The notes under the pieces were generated by a model, which worked only from the letters and a program-made list of their open reading frames with translations, searched no databases and was not told the DNA's origin. A stretch of 64,000 nt of DNA from an uncultured Hyphomonadaceae bacterium (lineage in GTDB: Bacteria; Pseudomonadota; Alphaproteobacteria; Caulobacterales; Maricaulaceae). Location of the stretch: positions 308,618 through 372,617 of the forward strand of contig CAJXPX010000001.1 in assembly GCA_913058335.1 (NCBI GenBank), given 5' to 3'. Positions 37,748 to 47,272 of the stretch are shown in pieces (within the stretch, counting starts at the first letter, position 1; each line of letters opens with the position of its first letter). A program made the translations under genes and the position numbers.

Positions 37748-37824
37748 ATATTTATTACGTGCCTTCGAAGCATAAGTATCAAAAATTTCTCGTCATCAGC
37801 CTGTTTGGTCTTTATGAGGGGCTC

Positions 37825-38688
37825 ATGAAATCTTTGCCCCCTTTGCCCCAAATTATCATTGAACCGATTGTCAGGCTGGCTCTAGCCGAGGATTTTGGGG
37901 TGTCGGGCGATCTGACGGCTAATCTCCTGATCCCGGCAGAGGCTAATGGGACTCTTGTTATGCGGGCGCGCGAAAACGGCGTGATTGCCGGATTACAAGT
38001 CGCCGCTCTCACCTACGCTCTTGTAGATCCAGCAATGCGCTTTAAGCCCCAACTCAATGACGGGACCACTGTTAAAGCAGGTGATATTATCGCTGAAATT
38101 CACGGCCCTAGCCGAAGCTTGTTATCCGCTGAACGGGTCGCTCTGAATTTTCTGGGACGGCTTTCCGGCGTCGCGACATTAACCCGCCAATATGTCGAGC
38201 GGGTCAAAGAGACAGGTGTCCGTATTGCAGCCACACGGAAAACGACCCCTGGATTACGCGCTTTGGAGAAACAGGCCGTGCTGGCCGGAGGGGGGTTTAC
38301 CCACCGCGAAAGCCTCGCCTCCGCGATTATGATAAAAGATAATCACATCGCTTTGGCAGGCGGGGTCGAAGCCGCGCTTTCTACTCTTAAAGCGAGAGCA
38401 GACCACATGACCCGCATCAGCGTGGAAGTGGATACGTTGGAGCAATTGAAAACGGTTCTGACCTATGAGCCCGATGTTGTTCTTCTGGACAATATGGGCC
38501 CCGATGAATTGCGCGAGGCTGTGTCTTTGATCAAAGCCTCTAAATATAATCATCCTGTCTTAGAAGCTTCCGGCGGCGTTAATTTAGACACGGTTAAAAG
38601 ACTGGCAGAAACGGGAGTCGATGTTATTTCCATAGGTGCGCTCACCCATTCTGCGCCGAATTTCGATATCGGCATGGACGAGGCGTAA
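37825..38688 (+). CDS. nadC: Nicotinate-nucleotide pyrophosphorylase (carboxylating)
   Basis: A 287-residue quinolinate phosphoribosyltransferase, counted from ATG 37825 with GAGGGG upstream; the frame is open back to 37759, but those residues do not match the family. LALAEDFGVSGDLTANLLIP is the N-terminal signature. RVALNFLGRLSGVATLTRQY, ATRKTTPGLRALEKQAVLAG and GFTHRESLASAIMIKDNHIA carry the substrate-binding Arg, Lys and His residues. VLLDNMGPDE and LEASGGVNLDTVKRLAETGV finish the barrel. It makes NaMN in de novo NAD synthesis. nadA and nadB are not in the window. Confidence 0.96.
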   Translation: MKSLPPLPQIIIEPIVRLALAEDFGVSGDLTANLLIPAEANGTLVMRARENGVIAGLQVAALTYALVDPAMRFKPQLNDGTTVKAGDIIAEIHGPSRSLLSAERVALNFLGRLSGVATLTRQYVERVKETGVRIAATRKTTPGLRALEKQAVLAGGGFTHRESLASAIMIKDNHIALAGGVEAALSTLKARADHMTRISVEVDTLEQLKTVLTYEPDVVLLDNMGPDELREAVSLIKASKYNHPVLEASGGVNLDTVKRLAETGVDVISIGALTHSAPNFDIGMDEA

Positions 38689-38696
38689 AAAGCCAT

Positions 38697-38728
38697 AAAA
38701 AAAAACGCGTCTCCGAAGGAAACGCGTC
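38697..38728 (-). terminator. Intrinsic terminator of the SleB-like hydrolase
   Basis: On the minus strand ACGCGTTTCC-TTC-GGAGACGCGT, with one T-G pair, is followed by a run of about nine to ten T. It lies 22 bases beyond the hydrolase stop and also separates it from the convergent nadC. Confidence 0.88.
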
Positions 38729-38749
38729 ATGCCTCAAATATATTTCCGC

Positions 38750-39628
38750 TTAGATCGGAGGCGCGACATTCATTGTCGTGCTCTTACGAGCGGGTTGTTC
38801 CTGCCATTTGAAGCGGTAGAATTTATGAACCCCAATTTGGCCATTATAACGGAGCGTTTTGGCCCAGGGCGGATTCACCCAAAGTGTATGATAATGTGTA
38901 GCATTATTCGTGAGCTTAGGGGCTGAACCCGTCATGCTAAGGGCCGCAATCGCTTTGGAACGCTCCCAGGCTTTGCCCTTTGGCAGGTGATTGATATTAC
39001 TATCGCAAGTAAAGCTGAATTGGCAACCATGTTTGCGCTCGGAGCCCTGAAAGACAACGCCGCAAATTGAATTCGGGTAATGTTTAGAAGAAACGCGATT
39101 CTGGATCACTTCAGCGACGCCTATTTGACCGGACCGGGTTTCGCCGCGAGCTTCGTAATAAATTGCTTCAGAGAGGCAATTAAGCTCTTCCATGTCATAT
39201 TTAGCGAGTTGTCGAACAAGCGGCTGTGATTTAGTTAGCGTTTTAATCGCCGCATTGTCCCGCTGCGCAGGCGTTGACAACTCTGCATTAGTTACAACGT
39301 CTGTCAGCTCAGACGCCAAAGTGTCAGTCTCATAGAAATCAGCTGTATCAGACGCTTTTACAACTTCAGTAAAAACATCCGCTCTCGCAGCCCATTCCGC
39401 AGCGATACGCTGAGACTCGGCTTTTTGTGCGATTGCCGGAAAAGCAACGCTTGCTGCTCCCACAGCAACTAAGCCTAATGTCCAGCCCGCAAAGATATAT
39501 CTTTTCTTACCCATTGGCGCGCTCAATAAAGGTCTGCGGGAAAAGCCACAACAGTTGGTTCCATCCTGAATGCAGTTTTTTTCTAAAAGCGGGTAAACTG
39601 TTGCAATCAGGTCACTAAAAAACACCAT
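38750..39628 (-). CDS. SleB-type cell wall hydrolase
   Basis: A 292-residue protein, or about 254 residues if translation starts at the internal ATG at 39514 (MGKKRYIFAGWTLGLVAVGA); neither start has a clear ribosome binding site. A hydrophobic signal or anchor segment at about residues 45-67 is followed by a linker. The Hydrolase_2 domain then has LNCLSEAIYYEARGETRSGQ, with the catalytic Glu, IGVAEVIQNRVSSKHYPNSI and CGVVFQGSERKHGCQFSFTC. It probably cleaves peptidoglycan as a lytic transglycosylase during growth; this species need not sporulate. An intrinsic terminator follows. Confidence 0.9.
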   Translation of the reverse strand: MVFFSDLIATVYPLLEKNCIQDGTNCCGFSRRPLLSAPMGKKRYIFAGWTLGLVAVGAASVAFPAIAQKAESQRIAAEWAARADVFTEVVKASDTADFYETDTLASELTDVVTNAELSTPAQRDNAAIKTLTKSQPLVRQLAKYDMEELNCLSEAIYYEARGETRSGQIGVAEVIQNRVSSKHYPNSICGVVFQGSERKHGCQFSFTCDSNINHLPKGKAWERSKAIAALSMTGSAPKLTNNATHYHTLWVNPPWAKTLRYNGQIGVHKFYRFKWQEQPARKSTTMNVAPPI

Positions 39629-39896
39629 ATATTGTTTTTAATTTTTTATTTTACTATATATAGACACATCTTTTTATGCTGATAACTGTTAATTAACACT
39701 CATAATTAGTTGTAAGCGAAGTTTGATTCTCTCTTAATAGGTATTATTGTAACTTTTCTCTCTGCGTTTTTTTTATTTTTAGAAGTCTTTGAAGACAAAT
39801 TTTTTATCTAAATACCCTTGGATTTTATTCCTTAAACCGTTGAGTTCATTTCACACAAAAATTGAATTTACGTCAAAACTCTCCATAAGACGGTTT
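39629..39896. other. AT-rich divergent promoter region
   Basis: About 270 very AT-rich bases between the SleB-like gene and the TauE/SafE gene, including TTTTATTTTACTATATATA. It likely holds both promoters. A TTG-initiated frame extends the exporter upstream to 39789, but its residues look non-coding. Confidence 0.4.
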
Positions 39897-40646
39897 ATGA
39901 AAATTGCCCTCATAATATTAATTTCAGCCTTTATCACAGCCGGTATATCCGGCGTGTTCGGAATGGGCGGCGGTCTCATTTTTATGGGCATCATCGCCAC
40001 TTTCCTGACCGTCACCGAGGCAATGGTCGTTCACGGGGCGGTTCAAAGCGTCAGCAATAGCTTCCGGGCTTATCTGCTCCGGGATGGCATATGTTGGAAT
40101 ATATTAGGGTGGCAACTTCTGGGCGCTTTACCCGCCATTCTGATTTTGGCTCTCGCATCTGTCACATTAAATAAAGGGCAGCTTTTTCTGGCTCTCGGCC
40201 TTTTGCCTCTTTTACTTTGGCTGCCAAAGGGGTGGTTGCAAGGTGACGCCAAGAAACCCTCCAATGCGATTTTATGCGGAGCGATGGTGATGGGGCTTAA
40301 CCTCACAGCCGGGGTAGCGGGTCCTGCTCTCGACTTTTTCTACGTCAAAACCACTCTGACTCGGCACCAAATTGTTGCCACTAAAGCCGTCACGATGTTT
40401 GCCTCCCATATGGTCAAAATTCTTTATTTCGGACTTCCACTGGCTGCCAGCGGCGGATTGAGCGGATTGCCGCAATGGTGGGTTTTTATGCTCGCCATTC
40501 CAGCAGTGATGGCCGGGACCTATATGGGCACGCGTTTATTAAAACACTTTTCCGACATCGGCTTTCGATCGGTTAGCCGCTATCTTGTCACTTTTATCGG
40601 ATGTGTCTATGTGCTGAGAGGTTTGTCTCTTCTAGGCTTTCTCTGA
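39897..40646 (+). CDS. TauE/SafE family sulfite/organosulfur exporter-like permease
   Basis: A 249-residue membrane protein with about seven or eight helices, from ATG 39897 (MKIALIILISAFITAGISGV). FGMGGGLIFMGIIATFLTVT is the TauE/SafE signature, repeated in degenerate form in the second half (LNLTAGVAGPALDFFYVKTT, TRHQIVATKAVTMF). The substrate is unknown; family members move sulfite, sulfoacetate or other anions. Its last 40 bases overlap the 3' end of the convergent EamA transporter gene. Confidence 0.85.
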   Translation: MKIALIILISAFITAGISGVFGMGGGLIFMGIIATFLTVTEAMVVHGAVQSVSNSFRAYLLRDGICWNILGWQLLGALPAILILALASVTLNKGQLFLALGLLPLLLWLPKGWLQGDAKKPSNAILCGAMVMGLNLTAGVAGPALDFFYVKTTLTRHQIVATKAVTMFASHMVKILYFGLPLAASGGLSGLPQWWVFMLAIPAVMAGTYMGTRLLKHFSDIGFRSVSRYLVTFIGCVYVLRGLSLLGFL

Positions 40647-41623
40647 TTTAGCCACATGTAAAGGCTTATGCCGGAGAGTGTAACAACGGTGCCGACCCCG
40701 TCCCAAAAGGAAAATGGCTCTCCTAAGACGGCAATCGCCGCGACAATTGTTGCCAAAGGCCCAACCATTCCCATGACAGCAACTGTTTGAGCGCCAATGC
40801 GGCCCATAGCCACATTTATCAAAAAGCTTGGCAGAATAGTTGAAAAGAAAGCAATCGCGGCGCCAATTAAATAAATCCTTGGCGGCAGTGTCAGGGCTTC
40901 CACAATCCCGTCTTGGCTTAAGCTATAAATAGTAAAATGCGTGAGTATGGCAGTCCCCGCGCCAATCATGGCTAGACACGTAAAAATTCTTGACCCGACT
41001 TTATCAATCAAGCGTTTGGCCAAAAGTTGGAACAGCCCAAATAAAACAGCTGCACACAAAAGAAGCGCACTCCCCAAAGGAACGTTTAGTCCGGTGGCGA
41101 TATCGCCGCCAACAAAAACAATCCCTAATCCACTATAGGCCAAAATAATTGCTATGATACCGCCTTTGCCGATACGCCCCCCAAAGAAGAGAGCGCCAAG
41201 AATAACAACGAAGACAGGGTAAGTGAAAAGCAATAGCCTTTCCAATTGGGCTGTAATGTATTTCAATCCTGTAAAATCAAGGAAGGTGCAGACATAATAT
41301 CCCATGACCCCCAGAAGCGCAGCCTGTAGAATATGTTTACGCGGAATGGCCCCTCCGTCTTTACGCAAAGAATAAATCAAAATTCCAATATATATCGGCA
41401 GAGCAAACCCCATTCTGAGAGCTATTAATGTGATCGCATCCAGATCATTGGCAGTTAGTCCTCCGGTGGGAAGGTAAGCTAATTTGACTAAAACCGCTTT
41501 CATGGAAAAAAGCATCGCGCCAAGAGCGGCGAAAACATACCCCGCCTTCGCCTTATGCAAAGGCTCAGGAGACGGTCCTCCCAAAATAGGCTGAACGGCT
41601 GTTTCGCGCCAAGTCGTTCTCAT
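40607..41623 (-). CDS. DMT superfamily (EamA) transporter
   Basis: A 338-residue integral membrane protein with ten predicted helices in two EamA repeats, for example GYVFAALGAMLFSMKAVLVK and SALLLCAAVLFGLFQLLAKR. RLLLFTYPVFVVILGALFFG and GRIGAQTVAVMGMVGPLATI are the positions of the usual E-P-like signature segments. It probably exports a metabolite, which is not identifiable. Its start overlaps tadA by 4 bases, so the two genes are cotranscribed. It ends inside the convergent TauE/SafE gene. Confidence 0.9.
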   Translation of the reverse strand: MRTTWRETAVQPILGGPSPEPLHKAKAGYVFAALGAMLFSMKAVLVKLAYLPTGGLTANDLDAITLIALRMGFALPIYIGILIYSLRKDGGAIPRKHILQAALLGVMGYYVCTFLDFTGLKYITAQLERLLLFTYPVFVVILGALFFGGRIGKGGIIAIILAYSGLGIVFVGGDIATGLNVPLGSALLLCAAVLFGLFQLLAKRLIDKVGSRIFTCLAMIGAGTAILTHFTIYSLSQDGIVEALTLPPRIYLIGAAIAFFSTILPSFLINVAMGRIGAQTVAVMGMVGPLATIVAAIAVLGEPFSFWDGVGTVVTLSGISLYMWLNQRKPRRDKPLST

Positions 41624-42090
41624 TTCAGGCGATCCTTATTCCGTCGGGATTTAAAGAATGATTTCAACATCGCTCCGGCCTCTTCTCCCAAGAGGCCTGC
41701 TGTGACGTCAGGACGGTGATGACAGGAAGGCTGTTCGAAAAACTTTACGCCGCTATCAATCGCGCCGCCCTTTATATCTGTCGCCCCGTAAACCACCCGT
41801 CTGATTCGGGCGTGGGAAATTGCTCCCGCGCACATTGTGCAAGGTTCTAAAGTGACATATAAAGTCAATCCGCTCAGTCGGTAATTTCCGGTTATCCGGG
41901 CCGCCTCCCGTAGCGCAAGAATCTCCGCATGGGCCGTCGGATCGTACCCCGAGATAGGGGCATTTCCGGATCTCGCGACAATATCCTGTGTGACGGGGTT
42001 GACCAAAACCGCCCCGACAGGCACTTCACCCCGGAGAGATGAAGCTTGCGCTTCCTCTAGCGCCAAGCGCATATAGTCTTCATCCGTCAT
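41620..42090 (-). CDS. tadA: tRNA-specific adenosine deaminase
   Basis: A 156-residue deaminase from ATG 42090 (MTDEDYMRLALEEAQASSLR); a TTG at 42117 could add nine residues. It converts A34 to inosine in tRNA-Arg(ACG). The zinc and catalytic motif is TAHAEILALREAARITGNYR, with HAE, and the second zinc motif is PCTMCAGAISHARIRRVVYG. GEVPVGAVLVN is conserved. It is divergent from the pseudouridine synthase gene with only about 38 bases between starts. Confidence 0.95.
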   Translation of the reverse strand: MTDEDYMRLALEEAQASSLRGEVPVGAVLVNPVTQDIVARSGNAPISGYDPTAHAEILALREAARITGNYRLSGLTLYVTLEPCTMCAGAISHARIRRVVYGATDIKGGAIDSGVKFFEQPSCHHRPDVTAGLLGEEAGAMLKSFFKSRRNKDRLK

Positions 42091-42128
42091 AGACGCTTCA
42101 TCCGCGTCCAAACCCAAATGGTCAAGTC

Positions 42129-43181
42129 ATGCCCGATATGCAAAATAGCGACACGCCCAAGCCAAAGAGCTCCGATAAGCCGAAATTGGCCGACAAGCCC
42201 GGCGACAGAATTGCCAAGTTTCTCGCCCGTGTGGGTGTGGGGTCGCGCCGCGATGTTGAAAGAATGATCGAAGACGGACGCGTTAAAGTGAACGGAAAAG
42301 TCCTGACGACCCCAGCCTTTAAAGTCACAGGGAAAGAAAAAATCCTTGTTGATAACGTGCCCGTCGAAGAACCGGACATCCCACGCATGTGGAGATATCA
42401 CAAACCGGACGGATTGGTAACGTCCCATAAAGACGAACAAGGCCGCCGAACCATGTTCGAAGCTCTGCCGACTGACATGCCGCGCGTTATTTCCGTCGGC
42501 CGTCTTGATCTGACCTCCGAAGGGCTTATCCTTTTGACCAATGACGGCGAACTCGCCCGCGCGCTTGAACTCCCCAGCACGGGCTGGTCACGCCGCTATC
42601 GCGCGCGGGCTTACGGCAAGGTCACGCAGGAACAGTTAGACACGCTCAAGAAAGGGGTCGTCATTGACGGCCTCCCGACGGGCGAAATTCTTGCCACACT
42701 GGATCGCCAGCAAGGCGATAATGCGTGGATTAATGTGACACTTCACGACGGGAAAAACCGTGAGGTCCGCCGGGCCCTAGAAACGCTCGATCTGAAAGTA
42801 AACCGTCTCATCCGCGTCTCCTTCGGCCCTTATATGCTCGGCGATCTGGGAAAAGGCGCCTGCGAGGAAATAAAGACACGGGTCCTACGCGATCAAGTTG
42901 GACATCTTATCGATATTCCGGAAGAGAAAATGGCCCCCCGCAAAGCGAAGCGCGGAAGCTACGCCAGCGCGAAACGGTTTCAAGACAAGCCTCAAGAAAA
43001 ATCAAAAGACGACAACACGCCCAAAGGCCGGGGGAAATTTGCCAAAGCTGGGAGTAAAAGCTCTTCCAAGCCAAAATCAAAACGGCCTGCGAAAAAGGTT
43101 GTTGGCAATGCTTACGGAAAACCGGGCGGAAAAACATCGGGGAAATTCGCTCCACGGTCACATGGTAAAGGGAAAAAGTAG
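42129..43181 (+). CDS. rluB: RluB-type 23S rRNA pseudouridine synthase with basic C-terminal tail
   Basis: A 350-residue enzyme. An N-terminal S4 RNA-binding domain (RIAKFLARVGVGSRRDVERM, IEDGRVKVNGKVLTT) is followed by the RsuA/RluB/E/F catalytic domain. The catalytic aspartate is in VGRLDLTSEGLILLTNDGEL. NREVRRALETLDLKVNRLIR is also diagnostic. From about residue 255 the tail is rich in Lys, Arg, Ser and Gly (KSSSKPKSKRPAKKV), probably RNA-binding. RluB is the best fit, but RluE/F cannot be excluded. The rsmD start overlaps its stop by one base. Confidence 0.9.
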   Translation: MPDMQNSDTPKPKSSDKPKLADKPGDRIAKFLARVGVGSRRDVERMIEDGRVKVNGKVLTTPAFKVTGKEKILVDNVPVEEPDIPRMWRYHKPDGLVTSHKDEQGRRTMFEALPTDMPRVISVGRLDLTSEGLILLTNDGELARALELPSTGWSRRYRARAYGKVTQEQLDTLKKGVVIDGLPTGEILATLDRQQGDNAWINVTLHDGKNREVRRALETLDLKVNRLIRVSFGPYMLGDLGKGACEEIKTRVLRDQVGHLIDIPEEKMAPRKAKRGSYASAKRFQDKPQEKSKDDNTPKGRGKFAKAGSKSSSKPKSKRPAKKVVGNAYGKPGGKTSGKFAPRSHGKGKK

Positions 43182-43741
43182 TGAGAATTGTGTCGGGGTC
43201 ATTACGGGGACGAAACATCATAACCCCTGACGGGCGAAAAACTCGCCCGACAAGCGATCAGACCCGCGAATCCGTGTTTAATATACTTACTCATGCCGAA
43301 TGGGCCCCGCCCTTGGAGGGCGCTATCGTCGCCGACATCTTTGCAGGATCAGGGGCTTTAGGCTTTGAAGCCATCTCTAGAGGAGCGGAATTTTGCCTCT
43401 TCGTCGAAACAGAACCTAAAGCCCGCGGCGCCATTCGCGATAACATTGATCAAATGAACCTGTTTGGTTGCACCCGTATCCACCGTCATAACGCGGTGAA
43501 GCTCAAAATCGCACCGGGTAACTTACGAGGACCATTTACGCATATCTTCATGGACCCCCCTTATAATAAAGGTCTCTGGCGACCTGTTCTGTCGCGCCTC
43601 AAAGAATATGATCTTATCGCCAAAAACGGCGTCATTATTTTAGAAGACAGCGTCGAAGCCGAAATCGACATTAAAGGCTATGAAGTGCTCGCCGATAAAA
43701 GCTGGGGCGCAGCACGGGTTTTGTTCCTTAGAGAAGAATAA
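43181..43741 (+). CDS. rsmD: 16S rRNA (guanine(966)-N(2))-methyltransferase
   Basis: A 186-residue SAM-dependent methyltransferase. The start is GTG at 43181, overlapping the stop of the pseudouridine synthase. RIVSGSLRGRNIITPDGRKT and RPTSDQTRESVFNIL are the RsmD N-terminus. The SAM motif is VADIFAGSGALGFEAISRGA. The catalytic N/D-PPY motif is HIFMDPPYNKGLW. It pairs with an rRNA pseudouridine synthase in an rRNA-modification operon, a common arrangement in alphaproteobacteria. Confidence 0.95.
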   Translation: MRIVSGSLRGRNIITPDGRKTRPTSDQTRESVFNILTHAEWAPPLEGAIVADIFAGSGALGFEAISRGAEFCLFVETEPKARGAIRDNIDQMNLFGCTRIHRHNAVKLKIAPGNLRGPFTHIFMDPPYNKGLWRPVLSRLKEYDLIAKNGVIILEDSVEAEIDIKGYEVLADKSWGAARVLFLREE

Positions 43742-43768
43742 ACCGTAGGTGCGGCTTTATCCCCCGAC

Positions 43769-45325
43769 TTACCCGTCCACACCCTTGGCCCAAGTGGTCT
43801 GATACAAATCGAAACGACGATCGCGCAGGTTCCTCACAGTCCCTTCCGCCCTTGCCCAATCCAGATCCGTTAGGTCGAGATTGGCCATAGCGACGGTTTC
43901 CACATTTTCCGTACAAAGCGCCGCCACGCCGTCCCGGGCAAAGGGGAAATCGCACGGCGTAATGATACAGCTCTCGGCGTAATTGATGTCCATATTCTCG
44001 ACGCCCGGCAGATTGCCGACATTACCGGACATAACCACATAGCATTGGTTTTCAATCGCGCGGGCTTGGGCGCAATAGCGCACCCGCATATAGCCTTGGC
44101 GATTATCCGTACAAAACGGCACAAATAATATCCGCGCGCCCTCATCCGCCATACGGCGGGCGAGTTCAGGAAATTCGCTATCGTAACAAATCAACACCCC
44201 GATAGGGCCGCAATCCGTATCAATCGTGCTGACCTCATCACCGCCTTTGATATTCCAGTGGCGGCGTTCATTTGGTGTTGGGTGGATTTTTTCCTGCGCG
44301 TGGACAGACCCATCGCGTAAGAAAACATAAGCAATATTTTGAATGTCCCCGTCATCCGTTTGTGTCGGGTGCGAGCCGCCAATAATGTTGATATTATATC
44401 CGACAGCGAGCTTGCGCATTTCTTCGATGAATATCGGCGTGTATTCCGTCAGCTTTTCGATCGACTCCCGAGCCGACAAGCGGTGATCGGCGAGCGCCAG
44501 CAAAGGCAGAGTGAATAGTTCGGGAAACACCACAAAATCGGTTTTATAAGCCGAGACACTATCGACAAAGAATTCGACACTACTCATGAAATCTTCAAAG
44601 CTCTCAACCCGCCGCATTTGGAGCTGCACAGTTGCTACACGCACAACGGATTTTTGCGCGGTTTCAGAATGCACCGTTTCGCGCATTTCCGGCATATACG
44701 GGTTATACCAGCGCATCAGCACAGCATTGCCGCCGGACGCCGGATCTTCGGGCAAATAATTTGGAATGATTTGAACGGGTTCAAACCCTTGGCGGAGCTG
44801 AAAATTTACAACAGAATCAATAACTTTCTTGTCTCTGACGGCGGCAATATAATCGAGTTGATCCGGGTATTTTTTCTTTCGCTTATTCCATCCCGGCATA
44901 CGTCCACCAAACATGATACCTTTAAGTTCATAACTTTCGCACAACGCTTTTCGGGCGTCGTAAAGACGCTCCCCGATGCGAAGTCGGCGCCGAGTCGGAT
45001 CCACACAAACATCTGTTCCGTATAGCCAATCGCCCTTCGGGTTATGTTGGGAGCCATAGCCGCCGCCCGTGATTTCCATCCAGCTATGAGGTGTCAGAGC
45101 GCGCTTTTCATTGATGATGAAACTCGCTGCGTAACCGACAATATCCCCCTCGGACTCGACAACGAATTGGCCTTCAGGGAAGTTGGAAATCTGACCGCGC
45201 ACTTCGCTGGTCTTGTAGGTTTCCATAGTAGGATAGGCTTTTTCAACTAACTTGATGATGCCTTTTATGTCTTTGAGCGACGCTGTCCGAATGGTCAGCT
45301 GCGCCCCTGCTTTAGATTTGGCCAA
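43769..45325 (-). CDS. GNAT acetyltransferase-carbon/nitrogen hydrolase fusion protein
   Basis: A 518-residue two-domain protein. Residues about 1-215 form a GNAT domain (TASLKDIKGIIKLVEKAYPT, GTDVCVDPTRRRLRIGERLY). Residues about 225-510 form a nitrilase-superfamily amidohydrolase with the triad in FVVFPELFTLPLLAL (Glu), AQEKIHPTPNERRHW (Lys) and IGVLICYDSEFPELARRMAD (Cys). This fusion is a known architecture, but its substrate is not established; a coupled acyl transfer and amide cleavage is conceivable. It is convergent with rsmD and stands alone upstream of mutL on the same strand. Confidence 0.93.
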   Translation of the reverse strand: MAKSKAGAQLTIRTASLKDIKGIIKLVEKAYPTMETYKTSEVRGQISNFPEGQFVVESEGDIVGYAASFIINEKRALTPHSWMEITGGGYGSQHNPKGDWLYGTDVCVDPTRRRLRIGERLYDARKALCESYELKGIMFGGRMPGWNKRKKKYPDQLDYIAAVRDKKVIDSVVNFQLRQGFEPVQIIPNYLPEDPASGGNAVLMRWYNPYMPEMRETVHSETAQKSVVRVATVQLQMRRVESFEDFMSSVEFFVDSVSAYKTDFVVFPELFTLPLLALADHRLSARESIEKLTEYTPIFIEEMRKLAVGYNINIIGGSHPTQTDDGDIQNIAYVFLRDGSVHAQEKIHPTPNERRHWNIKGGDEVSTIDTDCGPIGVLICYDSEFPELARRMADEGARILFVPFCTDNRQGYMRVRYCAQARAIENQCYVVMSGNVGNLPGVENMDINYAESCIITPCDFPFARDGVAALCTENVETVAMANLDLTDLDWARAEGTVRNLRDRRFDLYQTTWAKGVDG

Positions 45326-45391
45326 AAGGATGTCCTTAGTAAAATGGCAAAGGGTGTCGGATGGTGAAACCGAACTCAGTCTATAGAAGAT

Positions 45392-47272
45392 TTAGCGACG
45401 ACCAAACAGTCTTTCAATGTCGGCGAGCTTTAATTCCACATAGGTCGGGCGGCCGTGATTGCATTGGCCGGAGTGCGGCGTGGCTTCCATTTGCCGAAGG
45501 AGCGAATTCATTTCGGAGCCATTGAGCCGGCGTCCGGCGCGAACAGACCCGTGGCACGCCATGGTCCCGCAGACATGCTCAAATTTTTCCTTCAAAGAGA
45601 GCGCCTCGTCATATTCGGAAATATCATCGGCGAGGTCGCGCAAAAGTCCCTGCACATCCATTTCGCCCAGTAGGGCCGGGGTTTCACGGACAGCCACGGC
45701 GCCCGTCCCGAAGGGCTCAATATTTAAACCCATTTCCGCAAGTTCATCAGCGCGTTCCAGTAATCGCGCCGCATCGGTTTCGCCGAGTTCCACAATATCC
45801 GGAATCAAAAGCGCTTGGCGTTCCACGCCTTTGCCGCGCATAGCGTCTTTCATCCGTTCATAGACGAGGCGCTCATGGGCCGCGTGTTGATCGACAATAA
45901 CAATGCCGTCCAAAGTTTGCGCAACGACATAGGTTTCGTGGAGTTGCGCCCGCGCCGCGCCGAGCGGTTTCGCGGTCAGGTCTTCGCCCTGCCCCTGCAT
46001 GGGATAACCTTGAGGGTTATACGCTTGTGACGGACTGTCGAATGTTTCTCCGCCCTCTTCGACCTTAGCTGAAAACCCATCTACGAGCGGTTGGAGTGCC
46101 GGGTCATTTCGGTAAGGCGGCTTATAATTTGGGGCATAGCCGCCGCGCTGAGGTGAATAATTCCCTTGAAGCGGCATATTGCCCTGTCCGGTCTGAATAC
46201 GGCCCAAAGCATAATCGCTCACCGTTGTGCTGGCGCGATGCCCGGCTTCTTGCAAAGCGTGACGCAGAGATTTGACGATGAGGCCGCGTACAAGCCCCGG
46301 ATTGCGGAAGCGGACTTCGGATTTGGCCGGATGCACATTCACATCAACATGGTCTTGTGGCAGGTCAACATAAAGCGCGACAACGGCATGACGGTCCCGC
46401 GCAAGGTAATCCTGATAGGCTCCGCGCACAGCTCCGTGGAGGAGCTTATCCTTGACCGGGCGGCCATTGACGAAGAGATATTGATGTTGGGAATTGCCGC
46501 GCGAAAAGGTGGGTAGTCCGGCAAAACCCGTCAAAGCAATATCTTCTCTGACCTGGTTTATCGGTACGGCATTCGCGCTGAAATCTTCCCCCAGAATTCC
46601 GGCCAAACGCGCCAGACGCCCGTCCATGTCATCGCTTTGACCCGCCAGCTTCAAAGAGACTCTAGACGGAGACCCCAGTGTCATACCCACATTCGGATTG
46701 GCCATCGCCAAACGCTTTACCGTATCCGAAATAGCCATCGCTTCACTGCGCTCGGATTTCAGAAATTTCAGACGGGCGGGCGTCGCATAGAATAGATCCC
46801 GCACTTCAACTCGCGTTCCCGACAGCCCAAATCGCGCTGCCGGTTTGGGCGGCGTCATTTTTCCGCCTTCCACGCGAAGATGCCAAGCACTATCCGTATC
46901 CACGGTTTGACTTAGAAGTGACAAACGCGCAACCGAGCCTATAGAAGGCAAGGCTTCTCCGCGGAAACCCATCGTCGAAATATTTAAAAGGTCCCAGTCC
47001 CCTTCAGCATTCGGAGAAAGTTTCGATGTGGCATGACGTTCAACAGCAATTGGCAGCTCTTCGGCGCTCATTCCGCGCCCGTCATCGGTAATGGATATTA
47101 AAGTCCTGCCGCCGTCTTCATAACGGATATCGACTTGCGCCGCGCCCGCATCTATCGCGTTTTCGACAAGTTCCTTAATCACACTGGCGGGGCGCTCAAT
47201 CACCTCCCCTGCCGCAATCCGGTTTACGGTTTCATTCGGCAGGCGGCGAATCGTTATTGGCAGAGCGCTCAT
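45392..47272 (-). CDS. mutL: DNA mismatch repair protein MutL
   Basis: A 626-residue GHKL ATPase. ATPase motifs are [40 protein letters not shown] and [20 protein letters not shown], plus [20 protein letters not shown]. The C-terminal domain carries [12 protein letters not shown], which fits the DQHA-x2-E-x4-E endonuclease motif, and ends with [14 protein letters not shown]. An endonuclease-type MutL fits the absence of MutH in most alphaproteobacteria. The start has no ribosome binding site and is abutted by a terminator on the same strand. Confidence 0.97.
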   Translation of the reverse strand: MSALPITIRRLPNETVNRIAAGEVIERPASVIKELVENAIDAGAAQVDIRYEDGGRTLISITDDGRGMSAEELPIAVERHATSKLSPNAEGDWDLLNISTMGFRGEALPSIGSVARLSLLSQTVDTDSAWHLRVEGGKMTPPKPAARFGLSGTRVEVRDLFYATPARLKFLKSERSEAMAISDTVKRLAMANPNVGMTLGSPSRVSLKLAGQSDDMDGRLARLAGILGEDFSANAVPINQVREDIALTGFAGLPTFSRGNSQHQYLFVNGRPVKDKLLHGAVRGAYQDYLARDRHAVVALYVDLPQDHVDVNVHPAKSEVRFRNPGLVRGLIVKSLRHALQEAGHRASTTVSDYALGRIQTGQGNMPLQGNYSPQRGGYAPNYKPPYRNDPALQPLVDGFSAKVEEGGETFDSPSQAYNPQGYPMQGQGEDLTAKPLGAARAQLHETYVVAQTLDGIVIVDQHAAHERLVYERMKDAMRGKGVERQALLIPDIVELGETDAARLLERADELAEMGLNIEPFGTGAVAVRETPALLGEMDVQGLLRDLADDISEYDEALSLKEKFEHVCGTMACHGSVRAGRRLNGSEMNSLLRQMEATPHSGQCNHGRPTYVELKLADIERLFGRR

